DNA of 64,000 bases from Taeniopygia guttata (taxonomy: Eukaryota > Chordata > Aves > Passeriformes > Estrildidae), in contig NC_133063.1 of NCBI RefSeq assembly GCF_048771995.1, positions 66,087,014 through 66,151,013 of the forward strand. Direction: 5' to 3'. Below are positions 51,501 through 61,370 of the stretch, one piece after another; the stretch's first letter is position 1; each line of letters starts with the position of its first letter. A program made the translations under genes and the position numbers. The notes under the pieces are model-generated. The model was not told where the DNA came from, made no database searches, and saw only the letters and a list, made by a program, of their open reading frames with translations.

Positions 51501-54500
51501 CAGCAGTGTGTAAGAAAGAGAGGAGTGAGGAAAAGATGTGAGAAACAGACGGCTGGGCAGGAAGACGTGCTCCAGTCACAGAATGAGATCCCCTGCAGCC
51601 TGTAGAGGTGTTGTGCAGGCATTTTTGATGTAACTGTGCAGAGAATCACACCAGACCACACGACCACACTGCAACCTATTTAGAACCCAACCATGGCTGC
51701 AGGATATGTCTTAACAGAGGCTGCAGCCTCCAAAGAGCCCAGGCTGTAATAGGTTTAGCCTGAAGAATTGCAGTGATGGATACAATCCTTGTTGGAGCGT
51801 GTGAAAGCATGAGGAAGGAGTGGCAGAATTAAGGTGTTAGACCATAGACCTCATTCCCAATCCTCCTGTACTTCTCTTACTTCTCACCATCCAGCTCTAC
51901 TTTGCAATGAATTAAGTCAGTTTTCCCTAAGTCAAATCTGTTTGGCCATGCTGGCAGTATGTATGTATCTCTCTTTGTCTTGACCCATGAGCTTTTCAGT
52001 GACTCTGCAGTGAAATACACTAACTTGAAAAATACTGCTATTTAGTATTTAATAAGGCACAAATGACAGTGTTTTGACTGATCTTGTCCAGTAAAATCCT
52101 AACCATGCATATTATTATTTGGTGAAACACATACTGTGATTCAGCTGATAGGATTTTTCCATTGGTGACTTTAAATAATATTCATCATGTAGAATGCAAC
52201 TTTAAAATCATGTGAGTGATACTTCATTTCGCTACCTTTCTGTTCAAAGTTTTTAAAAAAGTTAGCATATTTTTAGCTATTTTACATTTTGGAAGCAGGT
52301 TCTTCACAGTTTGGCTCTCTCATTAATTAAATACTTTAGAAAAATAATTTTAAGATGTGCACTTTTTCAAATTTGAGATTTTGCATTTGCTTTTTTCTAG
52401 TTAACTAATGGCAGCCTTTACCAGTTCCAAACTGGCTTTACATGGGAGCTGAAATACAGTTTTCATGTCTGCTTTTAGAACTAATTCCTTCAGTCACACA
52501 GCACAGATATTAAAGTAAACTTTCTATTTTTAGGGTTTTGTTAGCACCTCAACATAGGTACATGTACAATGTGTTCATATAACTTTTTTTCCTGGTATCA
52601 AAGAGGTTCTTTTTTTTTTTCCTTTATTCTCTGTAGTCAAAGTGTGTAGTTCAGTGTTAGCCTCAATTCCCAATAACTGCACTGTTTTTCTTGCTTTGAC
52701 ACATGCTGCTGAATGAGAATAATGTAATGATTTTTTAGTTTTCTTTATTTAATATTGTTAACTGCTACATTGCATTGCTTTCCCTTTTTCCATTCCATCA
52801 GGCTACCTCATTTTTAAGGTGCTTATTATCTTCTTATAGCTCATCATATCTTATGCCCTCTCTTTTTTTAACATTGGATACTGGTGTTGTCCATTGCATC
52901 CTAAGTTACCACATGCACATCTCTCCCTTTGACCAGTTTACTGCCTTCTGTTGTGAGTTTTCTTTGCTTATGGTGAATACAGTGCTCTTTTGAACTTCTG
53001 TCTGTTTCAAAGTAGGACCATGTTACAGATGCAATTTTATTTTATTCTGATCATGGCTTGTGCCCCCTGTCCTTTCTTGTCATATCGATATTATCTTGGA
53101 GTGATCTTTTGAATTTCCTGTTGAAAATTTGAGAGGATAGAGGTGGTTTTGGCATTTGAGTGAATACATCCAGGTCCAGAACATACTGAATGATCTGTGA
53201 AAACAAAACAAATCTGTAGGTCGATGGTAACTGCTCTGAACATTTGGGGGTTTTTTTTGGAGGAAGTGGTAGTTTGTTCAGGTACTTTGTAACTGGAGGA
53301 TTTCAGGAAGCTGAAGAACAGTGCAAAAAGGATGCTTTTTCCTGAATGCCATCGGAATTGTAAAAAGCTAACCAGTAGATAGATTGTACCTTACATGGTA
53401 GGACAGTGACACTGTTCACATGGGAAAAGTTGTGTGTTCAGCTCTCTTGAGCTGGAAGAGTTGTTTATGAGTAGTTATAGTTTGGCTTGTATCTCATTTT
53501 CCAGGGTATAACTTTTCATGTCTACTTTCATAAGAGGTATTTAGGTTGAAACTGGTGAAGTTTGCTATCTTAAAAAAATATTTACAGGCCTATTAACATG
53601 AAGGTGCTTGCAGATAGACATCAGAGTTGCAGAGTGGTGTTTCAGGATTTCCTCAGCAGATGAAGCAAAAGGCAGAATGCACCAAGCTGTATTCCAAGCA
53701 GAAAATAAGTGATTGCTGGATGGTTTGTCCCTATACACATGCTACATGCAAAAAAAAAAAAATCTGCAGGCATGAGTTACAGCATTTGCATCAATGAAAT
53801 GTATGCAAAATACTTACATCAGTTTTGCTTGGTAAGGCCCTTTTTTTGTTTCTTGAAAGCTGAGTATTTGATTTTAATGGCTTCAGGTACTCTGATATAA
53901 GGCATATATGTGTAGGCTGTTTTTCAAAGAAAAAACCTGAAGTTTGATTATAAGAACTTGGATTTGTTTTCTCAGATTTTCAGTTAAGTAACTTCTGATT
54001 GACACCACACTCAAACCCACTCAGAAAAAAAGAATGTGAAGTTCTCTTAACTTGCTTTGAGTTGTACTAAGAGAAGGGGGAATATCAGATTTCATGTTTT
54101 AGGTTAGGCCAGCCTCTGTTGAATTTATGCTAGTGAGATTCATGTCTGAGATCTAAAGAATTGTAGTTTTTGTTTTCTGTAGGCCTCTGTTGTTTGTCTT
54201 GTGTCCTAATTCCCAGCTTGGGATTTTCTTAATAAGAAAAAATTCAAACTTCAAAATTTTAAAGTCATCTCAGCTTAGGTAAATTCCAGTTCTAGTTTGT
54301 CTGTGAGAATAGTGGCAGAAGCACATTTAATAATAGTGATATGCAGACTTGATTTGTATCTGCTATGAACCACCCCAGCTTTCCTCGGTAAGGAAAGGAC
54401 AAAATGTCATTTACACCATTTGGAGTAATGAGAGAGAACAAGCAAAAGTTTTTTCATTCAAGTTTTGGTTTTGGTTTTTTTTCTGACATGGAGTACTCTT

Positions 54501-57500
54501 GAAGGTTATAAAGTATATAAAAACACCTAATCTTTCCTGTGTGATTTGCCTTAAGCACCTGAACCGGTATTTTTCAAGCAGATACTGCTCTGAAGCTTGT
54601 TTTATGAATACCTCAGGCTTGACAGCTGAATAGCAGGAAGGATTTTGTGGCAATGCAATCAGCTATGACTCATGAGGCCTGAGCTGGCTACCGACTTCCT
54701 CAGTAACTGTAGCCAAGTGAGTGTTTTTTCATGTAAACTCTTCTTGCTTAGAAAAGTTCAGAATTTGAGCTAGTGTCCATTGGTTTCAGGAAGACCTAGG
54801 GTGCTTGAATACTTGGAATTGCCTTTGTTTCTGCAGGATTCTCTGCAGGTGCCTTGGAAAGAAGCTAAAGAGTCCTACAAAAAGGGTGTTTGTGGATCCT
54901 GGAGGCCTATTTCTTGCAGCATGTTCTTAAATGGAATTTTGGTTTAGCTGTGGGGGCTTTTTTTTGGTTTTGTTTATTTTTTAATGTGGGCTCTCGAAGG
55001 TGCCCTTGGTGTACACAGGGATTACCTCTGCCACAGACGCTTAAAACTCAGCTTTGAAAATGCTGTAAATGTTTTCAGGTATCCCTATTCAGTGTCTTGA
55101 TCTGGGTTTTACTCCCCAGTGCTCTCTCAATTTATGTATGTTGCTTCAGACTGCTGCAGGTTGGGAAAAAGCAGCTGAAGTTCTCCAAGGTGCTTTAAAT
55201 CCTGAGGATAGATAGTGAACTCCTACTTGCTTCCTGTTCCCTGTATAACATTCCTCTTTCTTGCCTTATCTTTGTTGTGAAAGGTCATTAAGACATATCC
55301 TGACCTCAGCACATGTCCTTAGCTTGTTACAGATGAAAATGCCTGTTTATCCTCCAAGGTCCTGTCATATGATGCTAAGAACTGTACCAATTTGAAACAG
55401 CTTCTGAGTGTAAAAAAGGGAAAAGCAACACTAGGCTAGAAACAGTGAACCTCAGAAAGAAATGAGACCTAAATGAAATGAGTTGCGGTCTGTATGAAAA
55501 AAAGTGAAGAGAAATGGAAATTTTTCCAGGAAGCGTAAAGGAATCAAACTAGTCTTATGAGAATGTTAGAAGAATAAGGAACAGACCTGAGAAGTTGTGA
55601 GTAACATTTTGTGGTCTTTGTTAGATGCAGGTACAGAAAACAATAAAAGCAGTTGTAGCTGGAGGTAAACCAAGGAAGTTTGTCTGTAGCTTGGCGGTGG
55701 GGGGTGGGGGGGGGATGTAACAGGTGCTGCATAAACTGTAAAGTAACATACAGAAATCTGCCAAGTTATCAGTGAAAACAAAATATGAACTCCGTGCTGG
55801 TGGAGAAGGGGGTTAATAAACAACAACCTGATTTGTTCTATGTTAAGAAAAAAACACATCACATGATTCAGGTGATTTATTTGACTTTTGTATTCAGTTA
55901 ATTCAGGGTTCTTCCAATGAAACATATTTTCCAGAAAAAAACCAAAAAAATCAGAGGAGAAGTATGATAAAAAATTATTTCAGTTGCCAAAAATATGGAA
56001 AGTAGGCAAATAATGTATACTATTAAAATAGGTAAACAGCAGATCATGTATCATCTGCCTAACTTCCTTTTGAAGCGTATTTAACCTTGTTAGTGGTTAT
56101 TTCTTTTCTTTAAGCACCTTGATCTAACGGGATCATCTGATCAACTGTACTTTTTTATAACATTGAACTGCACAGTGAGCTGAGTATAACCCTAAACCTG
56201 ATTTACAGAATCACAGAATATGCTGAGTTGTAAGGGATGCACCAGGGTTACCCAGTCCATCTGCTGGTCCTGTGCAGGAGAGCTTCAAGAGTCCCACCAT
56301 GTGCCTGAAGGCATCATCCAAACACTTCTTGGACTCTGTCAGGCTTGGTGTTGTGACCACTTCCCTGGGGAGCCTCTTCAGTGCTCAGTGACTCTCTGGG
56401 TGAAAAACTTACTCTCCATATCTAAACTAAACCTCCTGTGACTCAGCTTTGTGCCACCCTCAGGTCCTATCGCTGGTCACGAGAGTAAAGAGATCAGTGC
56501 CTGCCCCACTACTTCTTGTAAGGATGTTGAAGACCCACAGTGAATTCTCCACTCAGTCTCCTTCAGTCTGAAATGATCAAGTGACCTCAACCCTTCCTAA
56601 AGCTTCCCTTTCATACCCTGTACCATCTTTGTGACCCTCCTTTGGATGCTGACTAGTAGCTTTATGTCTTCTTATATTTCTATGCCTGAACCTGTACACA
56701 GTGCTCAAGGTGAGGGCACCTCAGTCAGAGCAGAGCAGGACAATCCCTTCCTTTGTCTGACTGGTCAATTATATATATATGTGTGTATATATATACACAC
56801 ACCCACATATATATATGTAAATAGATAACTTAGTCTCTTAACTACATGTAATGCAGAATTGTGTACACAGTAAATGGTGGAGAAAGGTGTTCAAAGTACT
56901 CTCAAAACCTCGGAAAAAACAAGGCATACATTTTCAAATATGTTAGAAGCTGCTTTGGAAAGAAGGGGAGTACAGAAACCTGTCTTTGAAAAAAAAGAGA
57001 GGTGATAGTCTTAAGTTGCATTAGAAGATGTTTGGGTTAGATATGAGATTCAGGGGAATCCAAGGATGATGGTGAACTGAATTAAGTGCACCGTATGGAA
57101 GTGTGAGATGAGAAGCGCTGCAGGCTTTTAAGAGGAATTTTGAGAAGTCTTTCTATTTGCATACAATATAATTGCCTGTAACTCTTCCCAAAGGACTTCA
57201 AGAATGAGAGATCAAGCTGAGGAATGGTATCATGTCAGGAAAAACCTTGATAGCTAATCTTTCTAGACTTTGTTTGGGTGATTTTTTGGAATATCTCTGG
57301 TTGTTGTAGATCATCACATGACTGACTAAATGAGGGCCTGTCAGAAGAGTGGCTGGGAACAGGCATATAAGCATGACACATTGCCTTGGCAAGTTTGCAG
57401 TTTTAAATCAGATAAACTTCTTTCACATATATAATAATAATACCAATAATAGAAAATTCAGCTTGAGGAAGAGAGATCTGGACTAGAAGACTTGTGTTGT

Positions 57501-60079
57501 CCTTTGTTAGGTCTGTGTGGCAAGTTTTGGTTGTGGGGCCTACAGATGTGGCTTCCGTGTGCAGATGCAGAAGTTGCCTCCATATCTCACAGGTCCAGCT
57601 CTGTCTGGATCCAAGATGGACCTACCAAAACTGAGTTCCTCAGAGTTGATGGTATAATGCCTCTGTGGTAACATAGCTAAGAAAGTGTAAAAACTGCTGT
57701 GCAACATGGATTGGGAAAGAGAGAGTATTTGAGAGCAACAGCTCTGTAGACACAGAAATCCATGAGGAAGGAAGGAAGGGGAACACATGATCAAATGCTG
57801 CAGTGCAGACTCTCCTGCAGCCTGTAGGGGAGACCATGGTAAAGCAGATTGTTTCCCTGCACCTAGGAGCATCCATGGAGTGTGGGAAACCCATGCTGGA
57901 CCAGCATTCTAGCAGAACCTGTGGCCTCATGGAGACAGGAGCCCATGTTGTAGCAGCTGTGTCTGAAGGACTGTGCCCTGTGGAAAGGACCCACCCTGGA
58001 GCAGTTAACGAAGAGCTGCAGCCCCTGGGAAGAACCCATGTTGGAGAAGATCACAGAGGTCTCTGTGCCATGAGAAAGTTCTTACACTGAACAGGGAAAT
58101 AACATGAGGAAGGAGTGACAGAAAATTTTTGAACTGACTGCAGCTCCCATTCCCTGTTGCCCTGCAGTGCTTGGAGAGATGAAGTAGAGGAAAATAGGTA
58201 GTGGAGTTGAGCCTGTTAAGGAGGAGTGGGGTGCCTTTAAAATTTTTATTACCCTACTCTGACTGGTAATAAATAAAACTATTTTCCCTGAGTTAAGTCT
58301 GTTTGGCCTGTGGCAGTAACTGGTGAGTGATCTCCCTGTCCTTATCCCAGTTCATGACTCATCTAATCTCTCTCCCCTATCTGGCAGAGGAGGGTAGTGA
58401 CTAAGACTTTGGTGACCATCTGGCATCCAGCCAGGGTCAAACAACCTTGTGTCCCTTTTTAAACCCTTTTGTCTGGTTCAGTGAAGGCAAAGAGTGTATA
58501 GAACCAGTTTTGAAAGTTGGTTGAATTTTATTAACTCGAGATGGTTAGCTATTAGGTAATTAGTAGCTATAGTTGTTTGACTTGATTTTCAATTCTTACA
58601 GTTACTGGAAATTTTTCCTATGGGAAGTTTAAATTTCTTTAACATTTAACACTCAGATGCGTGACAAAGTCTATGAAGTTTTTAAGCTTACACTTTGGTT
58701 TTTTTATGTGCTTTGGTTAAAATCTTTCTAGTTAATTTTTTATTAGTGTTTTCTATTCTGTTACACATTTCTTCTTCCTTAGTATATTAAAAGAAAAAGA
58801 GAAAGGTGTTTGTTTGTTTATGTGTAATAGCTTCTGGTTTCCAAATTCTTTGAAAAAAATTCTCATTAACACTCAAATGGTGTGCATGACAACAAATGAG
58901 ACGTATTTCTAGGTTTTCTTTTGTGGAGTGTTTAGTTAATGATTAACAGTGTTTTAGTTTGCAAGATTAATGTATTGGCAGTATGGTCCTTGTATTGTAA
59001 AGAATGTTCCTAACACTTGTCTTCAGCATCTGAAACAATATTTATGGTCCTTCAGACTGTGTCACTAGCCTTTATCTTGGAGCTTGTTAGCCTCCTGCAG
59101 TTACTTTCATATATATTTTTTCTTTGTATTCAATTTCAAAAAGGTGTTTCAGCTACATCTGTATTACATGTCTTTAAAAATGGCTTTCAGAGATGAAGGG
59201 TGTGGGGGAGTATTGGGCTCAGTTGGATGTTTGCTATGGAGTCACTTTGAATTGACAATGTCAGGGTACAGGTTAGATTCGATCATTGTTTTCTTTTCCT
59301 CTCCTTAACAGCTTCATTGTTGCATTAGTAAAAGCTTACTAGTATTTAAGGCATGTGAACTGAAAGTATACAATTGAGTGGAGATGTGTGAAAGGATTGC
59401 ATGTGGCTTCCAATTATCTGTGAAATACTCATGGTGAAAACAGTTGAGGCAGAACATGTCACAGCTTCTAAGTTCCAGCTCTGACTTGTCATTTAGATAT
59501 AGTCTGCTTTTATGGTTCTATCCTGGTGTTTCTTTGCTATGATATATGTATTGAATCTAAAATTAGTACTGGTAGCAGTAATGTTATGCAGTTCTTGTCC
59601 TGTTTTGAAATTCAAATGTGAATGTAGGAATATTTTCTGGTATGGTAGATATTTTGCTGAAGGATTTGTTTCAAAGTATTTGAAAATATGGAACTTATTA
59701 TGTATGGAATTTATTTATGAAAATTTTATTTAATAAGAATATATTACACAGGCTTTTCTATTTCAGAAGACCAGCATCTTTCCATATGACAGTATATGTT
59801 CATTATTTGTGACAGCTACACAATACAGAATTTAGAATCTAAGATGAATTTAAGACAATATAGACAGATTTTCTAATTAGTGTTTGAATGTCAGAATAAT
59901 CTGTGAGGAATCGTTGATCATGTTGCTAATTTTAGCTACTCTTACACTCTCTTCTGTCACAGCCCCATGACTTTGATGAATGCAGATTTGATATCAGCGT
60001 GAATGATAGTGTTTGGTACCTCCGGGCTCAGGATCCAGACCACAGACAACAATGGGTAGATGCAATAGAACAACATAAG
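36490..60079 (+). CDS. CERT1: Ceramide transfer protein CERT (GPBP), N-terminal 116 residues
   Basis: CERT moves ceramide from ER to trans-Golgi at membrane contacts for sphingomyelin synthesis. Three coding exons are present. They encode 116 residues closely matching human CERT1: [20 protein letters not shown], then the PH domain (about residues 23-116, [16 protein letters not shown] through DAIEQHK), which binds Golgi PI4P. The next human exon (TESGYGSESSLRRHGS, the phosphorylated Ser-rich motif), the middle region, FFAT motif and START domain were not found and should lie right of the window. The gene is head-to-head with POLK. One visible difference from human in the PH domain is KAEIT for KAVIT. 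Confidence 0.96.
36586..39945 (+). other. CERT1 intron 1
   Basis: It begins inside the CpG island (GC-rich to about 37,060, with a G-quadruplex candidate at 36,685-36,701) and then turns AT-rich. A 19-base direct repeat (attgcaacagcagatgcaa) occurs twice near 38,455 and 38,487. No other gene seen. Confidence 0.65.
39946..40080 (+). CDS. CERT1: CERT1 exon 2 (PH domain, first half)
   Basis: Encodes 45 residues, [20 protein letters not shown] then [20 protein letters not shown] and KAEIT. These are the beta1-beta4 strands of the PH domain. Acceptor TTTTTACAG at 39,945; donor GTAAGT at 40,081; both phases 0. Confidence 0.97.
40610..40995 (+). mobile_element. CR1 LINE 3' fragment
   Basis: Reads gaggctgagggg, ctacctgaaaggatgttgta, cccagggtagcactggagtt, accatccctgcaagtgt and ggcatagtttaatggtg. 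All are diagnostic of the CR1 3' end on the plus strand. It is 5' truncated, as most bird copies are, and diverged. Confidence 0.95.
41177..41260. repeat. Imperfect 44/40-bp tandem duplication
   Basis: Copies at 41,177-41,220 and 41,221-41,260 both begin ATTCCTAAAGTAG and contain GCATGTATGTTC, with a few substitutions. Confidence 0.85.
51322..51352 (+). repeat. G-rich tract with G-quadruplex potential
   Basis: Runs GGGG-TT-GGGG-TCT-GGGG-TCGT-GGG-TCT-GGGG with loops of 2-4 bases on the plus (transcribed-sense) strand, in an otherwise AT-rich intron. Confidence 0.8.
51518..52010 (+). mobile_element. Partial avian retroviral LTR, same family as 57,496-58,446
   Basis: It contains gatcccctgcagcctgtaga, gaggaaggagtggcagaatt, and then ttttccctaagtcaaatctg with tctgtttggcc and tgacccatgag, in the order found in the longer copy. 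The left end is hard to place and the right end is lost. No internal viral sequence adjoins it. A diverged fossil. Confidence 0.65.
55693..55716. repeat. Short G-rich run
   Basis: ggcggtggggggtgggggggg, a low-complexity G tract that could form secondary structure. No element identified. Confidence 0.6.
56205..56760 (-). mobile_element. CR1 LINE 3' fragment, minus strand
   Basis: The plus strand starts cagaatcacagaatatgctg and continues with gaccacttccctggggagcc and tctctgggtgaaaaactt, then ttgtgaccctcctttggatg. This is the reverse complement of the CR1 3' region, ending in the typical attctgtgattctg. About 550 bases, 5' truncated, no frame kept. Confidence 0.93.
56770..56818. repeat. AT/GT microsatellite with a perfect 20-bp palindrome
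   Basis: (TA)n and (GT/CA)n runs surround GTGTGTATATATATACACAC at 56,781-56,800, which equals its own reverse complement. It directly abuts the CR1 fragment. Confidence 0.9.
57496..58446 (+). mobile_element. Near full-length solo LTR of an avian endogenous retrovirus
   Basis: It starts near tgtcctttgttaggtctgtg (57,498), has ggatccaagatggacc and a run of imperfect internal repeats around ctgcag/ccatg/tggag (57,790-58,080), an AATAAATAAAA poly(A) region near 58,266, ttttccctgagttaagtctg, and ends ggcatccagccagggtcaaa near 58,443. About 950 bases. No internal coding region flanks it, so it is a solo LTR. It looks old. Class (II or III) not resolved. Confidence 0.78.
59963..60079 (+). CDS. CERT1: CERT1 exon 3 (PH domain, second half)
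   Basis: Encodes 39 residues, [20 protein letters not shown] and [19 protein letters not shown], completing the PH domain with its C-terminal helix. One conservative change (V for I) against human in [11 protein letters not shown]. Acceptor CACAG at 59,962; donor AAG|GTATGT at 60,080; both phases 0. Confidence 0.97.
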
Positions 60080-60984
60080 GTATGTAATTTTGTATTTTCT
60101 AATTTCCATTCTCATTACCTCATAAGATCAAGCATAGTGCTTGCAGAGAGTTTAAGCTTCCCTGTCCAGTCATTAAAATACTTGTGGTATTTATGACAGG
60201 CAAAAGCTAAAGATTGAAGCTCTGTGTTAAATGTTTCAAAGGAGTTGACTTGTTCTTCACAGACAGGACTTTACTGGGGCCTAAGAACTGTGAGCCTTTC
60301 TTGAGCTGTCTAGTTTGAAACAAAAAAAGCTTTTATTATGTGTGAGTGATGTTTTCAAGGTTTTGTCCATCCTCTCCCTGATTATTGAATTGCTTCTTAT
60401 CTATCTTGCTAGTCTTAGAGTCAGTTCTCTAGGATAGCATTCTGGTTTTGGGCTCATTTTTTTCATCATTTGACCACTTTTACTGTACCTGATCACTAAC
60501 TATTGTCTCTTTATCTTTTAAGGCACTAATCTTTGTATTTTGGTTCAGCTATCTTGATCTGTTCTGTGTATCTTTCAAAGAACTCAGTTAATTTAATTTT
60601 AAAAATACCTGCCCTTCAAGCCCTTTAGGTCAGGTGGAAGGTACACAAAACATGCATTATGTTTTGAGGTACAAGATAGGCACTGTCCCAAGGTGTAGCA
60701 ATAAACTGTAATACCTAGCCCAATGCAGCCTCTTAATCTCAGTTACACAGGTATTACAGGAATACAAATTGAAATAGATATCCAAGTAAGTATGAATTTT
60801 TACCTTGAGCTTCTTGAAGTGTTGTCTGTGTAGGTACTGTGTGTAATTAAGAGATTTCACCTTTTATTGGCCAATCCTTGCAATAAGCAGTACATATTCT
60901 TAAATTTAAAGTGCTGCATTTTGATAATGCTTCTCTAGAAAAAAATAATCTCAAATGGATTATTCATCCCTTTGTAGCTTGGCA

Positions 60985-61052
60985 TTTTGCCTTCATTTTG
61001 ATACAGAGGTAATATTAAGGCATAAGAAATTAAGTTGCAAAGCCAGGATTCT
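60985..61052 (+). mobile_element. Possible MIR SINE fragment
   Basis: Reads cattttgatacagaggtaat, attaaggcataagaaattaa, gttgcaaagccaggattctt. This follows the order of the MIR core (cattttacagatgaggaaac, tgaggcacagagaggttaag, gcagagccgggattc) with a gap. By-eye match only. Confidence 0.4.
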
Positions 61053-61127
61053 TTCCGCTGTCTAATGAAAAAATATAAAGTTAACAGTGGCGTGTCCTTG
61101 TGACAACAATCCCGCAATTTATTCCTA

Positions 61128-61370
61128 GTGCAATACCTGAGAGAAATTTCTCATGAGGCTACACTGAAGAAGTTACTGGATTTTGCATCTGTAGGACTGG
61201 CATTTCAGAAACTGGTAGGCTTGGGGGATCTTCAGATGTGGTTTAGTGTAGTCATGGAACTTGATAGCCCTAGTCTAAAATTTAGACTAAGTTTCATGAA
61301 TGATTTAGCTGGGGAAATGCAGAACTTTGACCTGAAGCTGGATAAGCAGAAATGCAGTCTGAATCATTGA
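61128..61370 (+). other. Unassigned 80-codon open frame
   Basis: Opens MQYLREISHEATLKKLLDFA and ends DKQKCSLNH with a stop. The composition looks more protein-like than neighbouring random frames (balanced charged and hydrophobic residues, few Cys/Phe runs). I recognise no family. It could be part of an old processed pseudogene or transposon, or chance. Confidence 0.2.

Larger units (their letters stand above)
40081..59962 (+). other. CERT1 intron 2 (19.9 kb)
   Basis: A very long AT-rich intron. Contents recognised: CR1 fragments (40,610-40,995 plus strand; 56,205-56,760 minus strand), a 44/40-bp tandem duplication (41,177-41,260), a G-rich tract (51,322-51,352), LTR copies (about 51,518-52,010 and 57,496-58,446), a G run near 55,693-55,716 and an AT/GT microsatellite (56,770-56,818). 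No nested coding gene recognised. Confidence 0.65.

Noticed and set aside
57540-58090. Frames of 95-110 codons on both strands
   Set aside because: Inside the solo LTR; explained by its repeats.
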